This document shows, one piece after another, positions 28,157-38,594 of a stretch of 64,000 nt of DNA. Position 1 is the stretch's first letter. Every line of letters starts with the position of its first letter. The position numbers were made by a program, and so were the translations under genes. The notes below the pieces were generated by a model that saw only the letters and a program-made list of their open reading frames with translations, searched no databases and was not told the DNA's origin. The stretch is from Bombyx mori (Eukaryota > Arthropoda > Insecta > Lepidoptera > Bombycidae): assembly GCF_030269925.1 (NCBI RefSeq), contig NC_085107.1:8184001-8248000 (forward strand). The letters are read 5' to 3'.

Positions 28157-28229
28157 ATTTCGGAAATATATAAACTTTGCGAATTTTGAAGTGAAACTTA
28201 ATTAGAATCGTTGTGATTTCAAACTCGAT

Positions 28230-28490
28230 GAAACGAAATGAAACGAAACAAAAAAATAAGTGTGCCGCGATTGGCTTGCCGAAGCGGCTCCGAGCGGCGC
28301 CGACAAATCACGAAGCGCTCCACACGGTCTCGCGTCCCCGACGAGTTCAGTGTGTTTTTGACGTCCGTGCACGCTGTCGTGGCTCTCGGAGCGCCCTGAG
28401 ATACTTTTATTTCTATTTAGTTTGTTATCAACAAATGTCACTGCACGTAAATTCAACAATTCCTGGATCGCGGTGACGAGTTATTACACA
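28230..28490 (+). promoter_or_regulatory. GC-rich island, possible promoter/first exon
   Basis: About 200 bp of CpG-rich sequence in AT-rich DNA, with a reversed CCAAT box (gattggct, about 28,269), an initiator-like gttcagtgtg near 28,346, and downstream a short ATG frame (MSLH) running straight into gtaaat, a possible donor at about 28,449. No repeat family explains it. It lies upstream and on the same strand as the NOS1AP exons, so it could be a 5' non-coding exon of that gene. Orientation is a guess; both strands are open here. Confidence 0.3.
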
Positions 28491-29334
28491 TTTGATAGAC
28501 GTTCTCGTATTTATCTTGCTAAATCCTACTTACTTGGCGTAGGGATACCATGATCAGGCAGGCGGCTCCCCCAGGATGAAGCTGTTCCATTGCACTGCGG
28601 AATCGTTGACCGTTGCGATTACTTTTATTTTTTATAAGTTTCACTTCTACCGTGTGTGACTTGCACACACACACATTTTATTTCATGACGATATATGTAT
28701 GCATCTTCATCTAGAAAGTTGTTGATGAATGTACCATGTTTGTATTTACTTTTTAAAATAAATGATACTTACATGCGAGATTTCAATTCAGGCATAGTTC
28801 CATCTGTAGATGCAAAGACATCGGACGTCTTATCCTATAGTAATTACTTCAAGCTACGGCTAATCAACTCCTTGTAAAATTTACACATAAACCCATGTAG
28901 AAGTGACTTACGTAGTACGTAGACGAAAATAATGATAGTCTTTTTTGTCGCACAAATCAAACAATACATACTGAACTAAAAAAAATCCTTAAGGACGATA
29001 CGTTGCAAACATTCATTCTTTAAAATTAAGAACGGCCTTAACAAATAAGAGGAAAATTTACTTCACCCTCCGATTATTAGCTTAATGATAAAGATATTTA
29101 ACATCTTTCACAGACGAGTTCATTAAATTACTCTGCCGTTTGAACATAACTCCAAATTTTAACGCGAACGTTCAATTCGCATCAGACTCTCCGGCACAAA
29201 GGGTGTCACCGACACTGTAATATCGTCTTATCTTCAACCTCTGATAAGTTTCACATATGATCACTTTGGGAGTTCGTATTTTATTAATGGTTCCTCTCCA
29301 GTAGATACAGTTTCTTGAGTAACAAAGAAAGTGT
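28491..29334. other. unique sequence
   Basis: A short CA run near 28,664; otherwise nothing recognised. Confidence 0.45.
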
Positions 29335-29495
29335 GTAGACTAAGAGCCGAAGGTTTTCGTAGCGTCGTATAACGGAATTGAGACGAAAACCTCATGCCTC
29401 AAGTAGGGCGGCGCAATATACGTAGAAATATATAAGTGCTCCGGTAACCTTCTATTATCAGAAATTCCGTGAGGTAATATGCCCATTAAAAAAAC
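29335..29495 (+). mobile_element. old, diverged SINE 3' end
   Basis: Matches such as acctcatgcctcaagtaggg, cggtaacc and a short A run. Low similarity. Confidence 0.4.
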
Positions 29496-30601
29496 CTTGA
29501 TATCATCCACAGCAAAGTAGGATCAGATTTCTTAGTCTCTGAATTAATTTGAGCTTGCATACATAGACCACGCTATTGGTAATATTCTGAATCGCCAACG
29601 CTAGGAATTCTAATAAGTATTATAATATTAAAAAAATTAAAAGTTTGTCAATGGAAAACGGAACTTTAATTTCGAAACGACAATTGACGAAAGTTCTAAA
29701 ACATTGTACGAGCGTTATTGAAATGTTTTGGTAATAAGATAAATGTCGTAATTTAAACGTCTCGTCTTTGAAAATTTAATATTACAGTGAACACGGATGG
29801 ATGGGTTCAGGTTAGCTGAGAACCTGAACGGCAACTTGAGACCTTGAAATGAATAACTCAGTCTTTAAGCTAATTCGATTTTATGACGACTTGCACTGAC
29901 GTCAGAATTGTTAGACGTAGAATAGGTACAGAAGAAACAGAAAATGAAAATTCGTATGCCTAATTTCTCTACGAAATCCGGTTATTGGTAAAAAGTAGGA
30001 TGGACTAGGGAAAATTTATCGTGTCTGCTTGAAATCGCTAGATTTCTCTTCAAACGTTGGAAACAATATGCTAACCAACTAAAACCTGTCGAAAGTGAAT
30101 AACAAAAATGAGTATGTTAGGACGAGGAGTCAGAATGAGTTACAATAAGTTAGATTGTGTTAGAACAAAGAACAAGGGACAGTTGTGTAAAGACAAGAAA
30201 GACACGCAAAAACTCGCAATAACCTCCGCGTACTGGTGTAGTTCAGCGCTGTTCGCTAAATAACACTTCACATCGCTATTTACAACTATCTTAATATTTC
30301 ATACATAGCTCATAATTACTTCAGTTCAGACACCTGCTTCACAGACATCGGAGAGCTGTTAATTCAATTCCAATTTACTAAAGGCTCAATTTTATATAAG
30401 CAAACTTATTTAATAGTAGGTACCTTAAAAGTGTTCCATTAGTTTTTTAAATATAAAGGATTTCTTTTAAAATATCATTCAAAAGACCCGACCGCACAAT
30501 CGGCCGGACTTCTACGGTCTTTGTGCGTTGGATCTGATATATTAGGAATTTAAAGTCCCAATCAAAATTTACATTCAGAAATTAACATTAAATTGACATT
30601 A
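29496..30601. other. unique sequence upstream of the LINE
   Basis: A GC-rich patch at 30,485-30,535 may be the true LINE 5' end; the rest is featureless. Confidence 0.4.
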
Positions 30602-31243
30602 ATTAACATTAATGGGGGTTGATGCTTCCCGCTTCCGTAGGTTTAACCCGCGATTCCCTACAAGTAACCCCTGGGTGGTGCTAAACGGGAGCCGAAAACA
30701 CAATCGGTGGTAGGACCTTGTCCGACTGGCTGGCGACCACCCTCCAACTAGAGTCTGCCGCCAAATAGCCTAGCTGTGTTCCGGCATGTGGGTTGGAGAG
30801 CCAGTTCTATTCCTTTCCTTTCCTCGTCCTTGTTGGGGGTGAGTCTTGGTGATACTTGGAACATGCAGAGCAAACGTGCGCGCAAGTCCGCGGGGCGTGG
30901 GTTGCTGACGGGGGTATAGGGAGACCCAGTGAAACGGTGCCTGCCGCCGCCCGCCGGTCAGTAGGGGACCTGAACCTGGGTGTCACAACTAAACTCCGCC
31001 CCAGGAAGCTGTCCCGCCAACCGGTGTAAAATTCTGCCATGCGGTCGTCGTGCCGGAGTCGGAGACCGGAGTGGATCCCGGCGATCGTATGCAGGGTGGA
31101 CTGGGGGCCCTTCCATGCCCTGCGTCAGCTTCTCGCGCAACCCCGGATCGAGTGTTCATTGTGCCCTGCGCTTTATTCAGGTATTGCCTTGATCTCACCT
31201 CTAGCATCCTACCTCTCCAAATCCTTACTCTCCAACTAAAATT

Positions 31244-34204
31244 ATGAAAGTCGACAAAAGAAAAAGAGTTTTTTCGGCGGATCCCCATTCCACGTTTAAT
31301 GTGGATTTCAGCAATGTCAGGGGCCTACACAGTAACCTTGACGCCGTACATCACCACCTTGAGACGGCGCAGCCTGCCCTCTTTTTCCTGACTGAGACGC
31401 AGATATCTGCCCCAGACGATACGTCGTACCTCGGATACCCCGGCTACGTATTGGAGCACACCTTCCTGCGTAAAGCCGGGGTGTGCGTGTTTATCCGGGA
31501 GGATGTCTGCTGTCGTCGGCTTCGGGGCCTCGAGCAACGGGACCTGTCCCTCTTGTGGCTACGCGTGGACTATGGGGGCTGCACCCGAGTCTACGCTTGC
31601 CTGTACAGGTCTCACAGCAGTGATGCGGGGTCAGCTCTGTTTGAGCATGTACAAGAGGGGACTGACCGCGTGCTTGAGCAGTACCCATCTGCGGAGGTGG
31701 TGGTCCTTGGTGACTTTAACGCTCATCACCAGGAGTGGTTGGGGTCCAGAACCACTGACCTCCCGGGTCGGGCTGCCTACGATTTCGCCTTGTCCTACGG
31801 CCTCTCACAACTGGTGACACAGCCCACCCGTGTCCCAGACATTGAGGGGCACGAGCCTTCTTTGTTGGACCTTCTGCTGACTACTCACCCAGCTGGATAC
31901 AGTGTGGTGGTCGACGCTCCACTTGGATCGTCTGATCACTGCCTTATCCGTGCTGCCATACCACTCTCTCGTCCTAGTCGTCGAACGACGACCGGGTTTC
32001 GAAGAGTTTGGCGGTACAGGTCAGCAGACTGGGATGGAATGCGTGAATTTTACGCATCCTACCCATGGGGGCGGCTCTGCTTTTCCTCCGATGATCCTGA
32101 CGTCTGTGCGGACCGACTTAAAGACGTGGTGCTTCAGGGAATGGAATTATTCATTCCTTCTTCTGAGGTGCCCGTTGGGGGTCGCAGCAAACCCTGGTAT
32201 AATAAAGCCAGTAGGGATGCTGCACGCCTCAAGCGGTCTGCATACGTGGCATTTAATGTTGCTAGGAGATGCCGGGATCCTGATATCTCGGAGAAAAGGC
32301 GGAAATTTAACGCCGCCTCTAGGTCCTATAAGAGGGCTATTGCCAAGGCGAAGTCGGAGCACGTTGCCAGAATTGGCGAGCGACTGAATAGCTATCCCTC
32401 TGGGAGCCGTGCTTTCTGGTCGCTGGCTAAGGCTGCAGAAGGTAACTTCTGCAGGTCAAGCCTTCCACCACTGCGTAAGTCCAATGACAGTCTGGCTCAT
32501 AGTGCGAAGGAGAAGGCTGACCTTCTGGTCAAGCTCTTTGCCTCATACTCGACTTTGGATGACGGGGGAGCCACGCCGCCCAACATCTCCCGGTGTGACA
32601 GCTCCATGCCTGAGATTCGCATCACACAGCGTGCGGTCAGGCAGGAGCTTCGGCTTCTTGATGTCCATAAGTCGAGTGGGCCAGATTGCATCCCCGCAGT
32701 GGTTCTAAAAACATGCGCCCCTGAATTGACACCCGCGCTAACGCGTCTATATCGCCTCTCGTACAATACCAACAGGGTTCCGTCTTCATGGAAGACTGCT
32801 CATGTCCACCCTATCCCCAAGAAGGGTGACCGGTCGGACCCCTCGAATTACAGACCTATCGCGATAACTTCCTTGCTTTCCAAGGTGATGGAGCGAATCA
32901 TAAACATCCAACTTCTTAAGTATCTTGAGGATCGCCAGCTGATCAGTGACCGGCAGTACGGTTTCCGTCATGGTCGCTCAGCTGGCGATCTTCTTGTATA
33001 CCTTACACACAGGTGGGCTGAAGCCTTGGAAAGCAAGGGCGAGGCTCTCGCTGTGAGCCTTGACATCGCGAAGGCCTTTGACAGGGTCTGGCATAGGGCA
33101 CTTCTATCGAAGCTTCCAGCATACGGGATCCCTGAGGGACTCTGCAAGTGGATCACTAGCTTTTTGGATGGACGGAGCATCGCAGTTGTCGTCGACGGCT
33201 GCTGCTCCGATACCATGACCATCAACGCTGGTGTTCCACAAGGTTCGGTGCTCTCCCCCACGCTTTTCATACTGCATATCAATGACATGCTATCTATTGA
33301 TGGCATGCATTGCTATGCGGATGACAGCACGGGGGATGCGCGATATATCGGCCATCAGAGTCTCTCTCGAAGCGTTATACACGAGAGGCGATTAAAACTT
33401 GTGTCTGAAGTGGAGAACTCTCTGGGGCGGGTCTCCAAGTGGGGTGAACTGAATTCAGTTCAGTTCAACCCATTGAAGACACAGGTTTGCGCGTTCACTG
33501 CGAAGAAGGACCCTTTTGTCATGGCGCCGGAATTTCAAGGAGTATCCCTGCAGCTTTCCGCGAGTATCGGGATTCTGAGGGTCGATATTTCGAGCGATGT
33601 CCAGTTTCGGAGTCATTTGGAAGGTAAAGCCAAATTGGCCTCTAAAATGTTGGGAGTTCTCAACAGAGCGAAGCGGTATTTCACGCCTGGACAGAGACTT
33701 GCGCTTTATAAAGCGCAGGTCCGACCTCGCGTGGAGTACTGCTCTCACCTCTGGGCCGGGGCTCCCAAATACCAGCTACTTCCATTTGACTCCATACAGA
33801 AACGGGCTGTTCGGATGGTCGATAGTCCTGCGCTCGCGGATCGCTTGGAACCTCTGGGTCTACGGAGGGACTTCGGTTCTCTCTGTGTTTTATACCGCAT
33901 GGTCCATGGGGAATGCTCTGAGGAATTATTCGAGATGATTCCCTCATCTCCTTTCTATCATCGCACCTCCCGCCATCGGAGCAGAGTTCATCCATATTAT
34001 CTGGAACCGCTGCGTTCATCGACAGTGCGTTTCCAAAGATCTTTTTTGCCACGTACCATCCGGCTTTGGAATGAACTCCCCTCCACGGTGTTTTCCGAGC
34101 GCTATGACATGTCCTTCTTCAAACGAGGCTTGCGGAGAGTTCTTTATGGTAGGCAGCGGCTTGGCTCTGCCCCTGGCATTGCTGACGTCCATGAGCGACG
34201 GTGA
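31244..34204 (+). CDS. LINE endonuclease/reverse transcriptase polyprotein
   Basis: 986 codons with no stop. Residues about 20-240 form an apurinic-type (EEP) endonuclease: catalytic E near 51 in LTETQ, GDFNAHHQEW at about 156-165, and SDHCLI at 230-235. A linker follows. Residues about 510-790 form the reverse transcriptase, with NYRPIAITSLLSKVMERI, YGFRHGRSA, SLDIAKAFDRVWH, AGVPQGSVLSP (about 662-672) and the active site YADD at 691-694. The C-terminal part ends in a motif typical of the CR1/Jockey group (LPRTIRLWNELPSTVF). All catalytic motifs look intact. No ORF1-type (gag-like, zinc-knuckle) frame precedes it; the 5' leader has only short overlapping frames. It would nick DNA and reverse transcribe its own RNA by target-primed reverse transcription. 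Placement in the CR1/Jockey assemblage is my reading; the exact clade is not settled. Confidence 0.95.
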   Translation: MKVDKRKRVFSADPHSTFNVDFSNVRGLHSNLDAVHHHLETAQPALFFLTETQISAPDDTSYLGYPGYVLEHTFLRKAGVCVFIREDVCCRRLRGLEQRDLSLLWLRVDYGGCTRVYACLYRSHSSDAGSALFEHVQEGTDRVLEQYPSAEVVVLGDFNAHHQEWLGSRTTDLPGRAAYDFALSYGLSQLVTQPTRVPDIEGHEPSLLDLLLTTHPAGYSVVVDAPLGSSDHCLIRAAIPLSRPSRRTTTGFRRVWRYRSADWDGMREFYASYPWGRLCFSSDDPDVCADRLKDVVLQGMELFIPSSEVPVGGRSKPWYNKASRDAARLKRSAYVAFNVARRCRDPDISEKRRKFNAASRSYKRAIAKAKSEHVARIGERLNSYPSGSRAFWSLAKAAEGNFCRSSLPPLRKSNDSLAHSAKEKADLLVKLFASYSTLDDGGATPPNISRCDSSMPEIRITQRAVRQELRLLDVHKSSGPDCIPAVVLKTCAPELTPALTRLYRLSYNTNRVPSSWKTAHVHPIPKKGDRSDPSNYRPIAITSLLSKVMERIINIQLLKYLEDRQLISDRQYGFRHGRSAGDLLVYLTHRWAEALESKGEALAVSLDIAKAFDRVWHRALLSKLPAYGIPEGLCKWITSFLDGRSIAVVVDGCCSDTMTINAGVPQGSVLSPTLFILHINDMLSIDGMHCYADDSTGDARYIGHQSLSRSVIHERRLKLVSEVENSLGRVSKWGELNSVQFNPLKTQVCAFTAKKDPFVMAPEFQGVSLQLSASIGILRVDISSDVQFRSHLEGKAKLASKMLGVLNRAKRYFTPGQRLALYKAQVRPRVEYCSHLWAGAPKYQLLPFDSIQKRAVRMVDSPALADRLEPLGLRRDFGSLCVLYRMVHGECSEELFEMIPSSPFYHRTSRHRSRVHPYYLEPLRSSTVRFQRSFLPRTIRLWNELPSTVFSERYDMSFFKRGLRRVLYGRQRLGSAPGIADVHERR

Positions 34205-34250
34205 CCACTTACCATCAGGTGGGCCGTATGCTCGTCTGCCTACAAAGGCA

Positions 34251-34252
<2 letters not shown>

Positions 34253-34325
<73 letters not shown>
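34253..34325 (+). repeat. 73-nt poly(A) tail of the LINE
   Basis: Uninterrupted A run directly after the ggcaat terminal motif of the LINE at 30.6-34.3 kb. Confidence 0.95.
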
Positions 34326-34327
<2 letters not shown>

Positions 34328-34419
34328 AAAATATTAGATTTTTACCTATGAAATTGTCGTATAGTATATACAAACTTGGTCATTTTTGAAAAATATTTCT
34401 TATATCTATAAACTTATTA

Positions 34420-34465
34420 TTATTACGTGGAGCAAAAACTTTGAACCGCTTTTTAAAAATACATG
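34420..34465 (+). mobile_element. diverged 5' fragment of Helitron A
   Basis: Resembles the first 45 bp of Helitron A (attattacgtggagcaaaaa versus attaatacgtgaagcaaaaa), then similarity stops. Confidence 0.45.
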
Positions 34466-34927
34466 TATATATCTTAATTTAGAATTTATTGCCAGCCAAT
34501 ACATAAGATTACGTTTGGCCAGTATTAACTTAATACTCAACTTTGTTTTCATCAATCACGAAATTATTAACTCGGCTACAACAAAGTTTCATAACAATTA
34601 TGGTGTACGCGTAAATGTTTGCTTCTCGTAACTCACTAAATAATACTACAGATAAAAAAAAAAAAAACGATCACAGCTCAAAAGAACAGGTGGCAATCGT
34701 TTCAACGGAGACAAAAGGGATTAAAACGAATAAAATTTTCGTTCGAATTGTATTCAGTGTTTTCTAAAAGGTTTTCATTTGTCAATGTCATTTGGTTTAT
34801 CTATCTACCTATGATACAGTTAAATGTATTTTTTTTTATTGCCTTGTGGCGGGTAGCCCTCATACAACGCAAGATAATTGACAGATGCCAGAATCTCGCT
34901 TACGACATTTTCAAGATAAAGCGCATA

Positions 34928-36659
34928 CAGTCGTGGTCAACTAATTAGGGACAATCTCTAGTTAAGCCCAATTGTGAATATTTTTTTTATTTTCCAACGA
35001 GTCTTAGCAATATTCCCTATCTTTTACATGTAAGTGTAATTAGTCATTTATGTGCGCGATTATACAAACAATAACAACTTCTTAAACATTAAACCTCTTT
35101 ACAGTATAGCTGATACAATATCATAGTGCTAGTGGTTCAAAGAATGCTGGCTGGCCATTTAATTAGGGACACTGAGGTATTGCGTTCTAATTCCAAAATT
35201 GGAATTTTAATACTTTTTTGTTTCTTTTCTTATTGTTTAGTGGTTGTTTTGGCGGCAATCCAGATTTTTTATTTTAAGTTTTGAGAATTATTTTGAAGAA
35301 AAATGGGCAAAAATAAAAGTTGCGATCCAACACTACGAAAAATTATCATGAAGTTTGTCGAGCGTGGTTGGTCATACCGAAGGATAGCACAACATTTAAA
35401 TTGTTCAAAAACTATGGTATGCAATGCAGTGCAACATTTCAAGCGCTATAACACAGCTTTAAATTTGTCAGAACAAAAATATCGAGAAAAACGACTCCGC
35501 AAGAAGATAGAATGATAACAAGGTTAGCTAAGAAAGATCCGTTTCTAGGCTCTATTTTAATTAAACACGAAGTGTTTGGGGCAAACGAAAGAGCCGGTGT
35601 ATCTGCGAGGACCGTTCGACGACGTTTGGTAGAAGCAGGGTTGTTCGGAAGAGTGGCTCGCAAAGTACCGTTGTTGAAGAAAGAACGTAGAAATGCTCGA
35701 TTGGCATTTGCACGTAAATATGGACATTGGACCTACGCCCAATGGCAACATGTACTTTTCTCTGACGAGACCAAGGTTAATTTGATTTCTTCAGATGGAA
35801 GGCAATATGTACGGCGTCCTGTAAAAGCGGAAATGAATCCAAGATTCACAAAAAAACAGGTGAAACATGGCGGTGGAAACATTAAAATATGGGGTTCATT
35901 TTCTGGACGCGGAGTGGGACCTGTGAGGAAAGTTCAGGGTAACTTAGACCAACATCAATACAAGGCAATATTGGAAGAAACTATGCTTCCCTATGCTGAG
36001 GAGCATCTCCCTATTATATGGATGTTTCAGCAGGATAACGACCCGAAACATACCGCCCATTCAGTCAAGTCGTTTCTTACCAGTCAGTTTGTATCGGTGG
36101 TAGATTGGCCAGCAAATAGCCCGGACCTCAACCCAATTGAGCACCTTTGGCACGAAATCAAGAAAAAAGTTGCCACTTATCGTAATACAAATTTAGATGA
36201 ACTTCATGAAGCTTTTTGTGAGGCATGGGCAAACATTCCTGTCGAAACATGTCAGAAACTGATAATGTCTATGCCACATCGATGTCAAGCGGTAATTACT
36301 AACTAAGGTTTTGCTACTGGGTACTGATTTTACACGTAATAAAATGGAGCTGTTAAAGATATTATAACACTGAAGATTATAAATTTTGTGTAACTGTATT
36401 TTTCATTATACTTTACTGTCCTTAATTAAATGTCCACTACAAAATTGTACCTTAATATTTAATACATGTTTAATCTTTGATATTAAATACTTTTTCTATT
36501 TATTAATTCTTTTATTTACAGCCATTTATAGCATAATAATCGGACCACATTATGCAAATGATAGGTGCTAAGAAATCAATAGGGTTTTATATTTAAATGT
36601 ACATAACCGGTTATAGCCCTTCACTATCTTGAATGTCCCTAATTAGTTGACCACGACTG
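34928..36659 (+). mobile_element. Tc1-type DNA transposon with IR/DR ends, flanked by TA
   Basis: 26-bp perfect terminal inverted repeats (34,928-34,953 and 36,634-36,659; start CAGTCGTGGTCAACTAATTA) are flanked by TA on both sides (34,926-34,927 and 36,660-36,661). A second, inner copy of the repeat core (CATTTAATTAGGGACA) lies at 35,156-35,171, with an inverted near-copy at 36,417-36,432. Each inner site ends about 243-244 bp from the outer end, the IR/DR layout known from elements such as Sleeping Beauty and Minos. The interior carries a DD34E transposase with a broken frame. Confidence 0.95.
35303..36306 (+). pseudogene. Tc1-family DD34E transposase, frameshifted
   Basis: Two frames overlap by 4 nt (atga at 35,512-35,515). 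The first, 35,303-35,515 (70 codons), has the N-terminal paired-like helix-turn-helix (KFVERGWSYRRIAQHLNCSK). The second, 35,512-36,306 (264 codons), has the rest: SARTVRRRLVEAGLFGR (second DNA-binding half), then the catalytic triad in LFSDET, QQDNDPKH and NSPDLNPIEHLW, with exactly 34 residues between the second D and the E. The two parts total about 334 residues, close to the usual 340 for the family, so a small indel near 35,490-35,512 broke one original ORF. No clear slippery site is visible, so programmed frameshifting is unlikely. The catalytic domain itself is open to the end. Confidence 0.93.
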
Positions 36660-36863
36660 TATATGCAAGTTCCGAACAACAACATTCGGACCGTCGGTCT
36701 ACCGAGCAATATCACCCACTCGGTGGAAGATCTTCCCTTTGTCGTAAGCCCCAAAGCCTTGTAAGCAGACGAGCATACGGCCCACCTGATGGTGAGTGGT
36801 TACCGTCGCCCATGAACTTCAGCAATGCCAGGGGTAGGAGTCAAGCCGCTGCCTCTACCGGTT

Positions 36864-37708
36864 AATACTCTCCACATATATTGTATATTGTTTAATCAGA
36901 ATATTATTATATATAGAGATTATGGTAAGCCGTATCGGGAATCCACAAGGGTTATTTATATGCGAAGCGTTCGTGTGGGAGAGGCTTTATGTAACACAAC
37001 TGAAACTTCAACCTCATAGCTCCAGTACCTTAATACTATATGGGCCGTGAGCATGTAAGCTGGTATAACAAACAAATTAAATTGAAAGAAATACGTTCGG
37101 CTATCAATATTAACATAATCTTAGCCACTGGCAGAGTCGTCCGTGACCACGAGAACTTCAAAATATTCGAAATATCTAATATGGTTGAATGGTCGAATTC
37201 AGTATAAAATAAAGCCATAGAAGTGTTTCCATCGATATCTACGACTCATGAGAGGTAAAAATAATGGACAGCCGTTTATTCATATTTTCGTTAATATTAA
37301 TCTGAAAAAAAATATTCGAAAATACCTACAAGAGAGAGACAAGCGTAGCTCCAAGCCGGAATGTGGAATCGTAAAATAAATGCTTCGGAATTGCAACACA
37401 AGCAATAAATGTCAAAAGACTTATGACATTGAGTGGCTCACACGTTGTAAATGCGAAAAAGGTTCAGGAAATTTTTCGCCTCGGAAAGTGAAAACGACGT
37501 TACACGTATAGGAGAGCCGGGACTTTGTTCTCGTTTTGTAAAAACACTTACGTTCGATGCTTTTATGGAGTGTTTCAAATACTTTGTTCGCGTAAAGTCG
37601 CTAATCCGAAAGGAAGCGTTGAATAAAGGTACAATAATTCATTTTAAATGTAAAAGCTAGTTTTTTTTTTTCTAAAAAACGTGATGGTCGTTATCAAATG
37701 AGCGTTTA
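36864..37708. other. unique sequence
   Basis: Nothing recognised. Confidence 0.45.
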
Positions 37709-38423
37709 TCTATATATTAATACGTGAAGCAAAAACTTTGTATCCCTTTTTACGAAAATTGCGGGGACGGAGGAGTATGAAATTTTTCACACTTATAGAG
37801 AATATAGAGAAGAAGTGCACAATGCTAATTTTTTTTTTTAATAATGCGTGAAAGATACATTAAATCAATAAAGAAAACATTACACACACTACATACCATG
37901 CATTTGACGCACACATGCATGCATACTATTTATTGTCAAACTTTTGTTCTTGACGTCTGTGGTCAAATTGAGAATAGATTAAATATTGTTTTTCTTTATT
38001 AATATTTTTTTATAGTGTAGCCTTGGCGAAATTTGTGATTATCTATATATATAAAAGAAAGTCGTGTTAGTTACACCATTTATAACTCAAGAACGGCTGA
38101 ACTGATTTGGCTGAAAATTGATGAGGAGGTAGCTTAGAGCCAGGAGAAGGACATAGGATACTTTTTATCACATTCCCGTGGGACGTGACATAAAACGTGG
38201 TATAACAAAACGCAACTGATATGGAATAACAAAACGCAACTGACAGCTAAACGTTCTATGGTTTAATTTTGAAGTTGACCGGTTGATGTGTTTGAAACAA
38301 ACCGTGTGGCGGAACAAAGCTCGCAGGGTCTGCTAGTAGAAGTATAAAATACAACCATAATAGTATACAAACTTACAATTCCAATTAATTATAGTCGAAT
38401 TTCGACTACTGCGGGACTTCTAG
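37709..38423 (+). mobile_element. non-autonomous Helitron A, interrupted by Helitron D
   Basis: It begins TCTATATATTAATACGTG after an A and ends ...GCGGGACTTCTAG before a T, with a perfect short hairpin (TAGTCGAA/TTCGACTA) about a dozen bases before the terminal CTAG. This is the Helitron signature (5' TC, 3' hairpin plus CTRR, A|T insertion site, no target duplication). Two other copies exist in the window (41,127-41,526 minus; 62,884-63,306 plus). This one is longer because of an internal insert at 38,042-38,336. Confidence 0.92.
38042..38336 (+). mobile_element. non-autonomous Helitron D nested in Helitron A
   Basis: Starts TCTATATATATAAAAGAAAG after A at 38,041 and ends GCAGGGTCTGCTAG before T at 38,337. 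The matching empty site is seen in the other Helitron A copy (gattatagaag near 63,217), which shows insertion precisely between A and T with no duplication. Confidence 0.92.
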
Positions 38424-38443
38424 TATTATTAAAAATACATTTA

Positions 38444-38530
38444 CAGTGATGGATTTAGGCTTGATGCCGCCCATGGCTCTGGTTAATCGCACCGCCCTTA
38501 ATGTTAAAATGAATTTTATTAATTTTAATC

Positions 38531-38594
<64 letters not shown>

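Larger units (their letters stand above)
30602..34325 (+). mobile_element. near-full-length single-ORF non-LTR retrotransposon (LINE)
   Basis: The unit has a GC-rich 5' leader (from about 30,602 to 31,243), one long ORF (31,244-34,204), a short 3' UTR ending in ggcaataaaa, and an uninterrupted run of 73 A (34,253-34,325). The C-terminal codons merge into a 3' tail that recurs at least seven more times in the window. The intact ORF and long A tail point to a recent insertion. The 5' boundary is uncertain: TTAAAATAT occurs just after the A tail and again at about 30,467, which may be a target duplication and would put the start near 30,477. AT-rich chance matches are easy, so this is tentative. 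Confidence 0.9.
34831..36863 (-). mobile_element. LINE 3' tail split by a nested insert
   Basis: The minus-strand LINE tail starts as poly-T plus attgccttgt (34,831-34,847) and resumes at gccttgtaagcagacgagca (36,756 onward), reading to about 36,863. GCCTTGT is present on both sides (34,841-34,847 and 36,756-36,762), as expected of a 7-bp target duplication. Between them lie about 174 bp of an unidentified sequence, itself interrupted by the Tc1 element. An alternative is two abutting LINE-like tails that share a similar end. Confidence 0.6.

Noticed and set aside
28202..28476. Overlapping 85- and 87-codon frames on opposite strands
   Set aside because: Both arise from a GC-rich island; no conserved motif, no splice support.
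34071..34337. 88-codon frame ending in a poly-lysine run
   Set aside because: It reads the LINE end out of frame and its poly(A) tail.
35512..35515. ATGA overlap in the transposase as programmed frameshift or coupled translation
   Set aside because: No slippery sequence; Tc1 transposases are single ORFs, so a simple indel is more likely.
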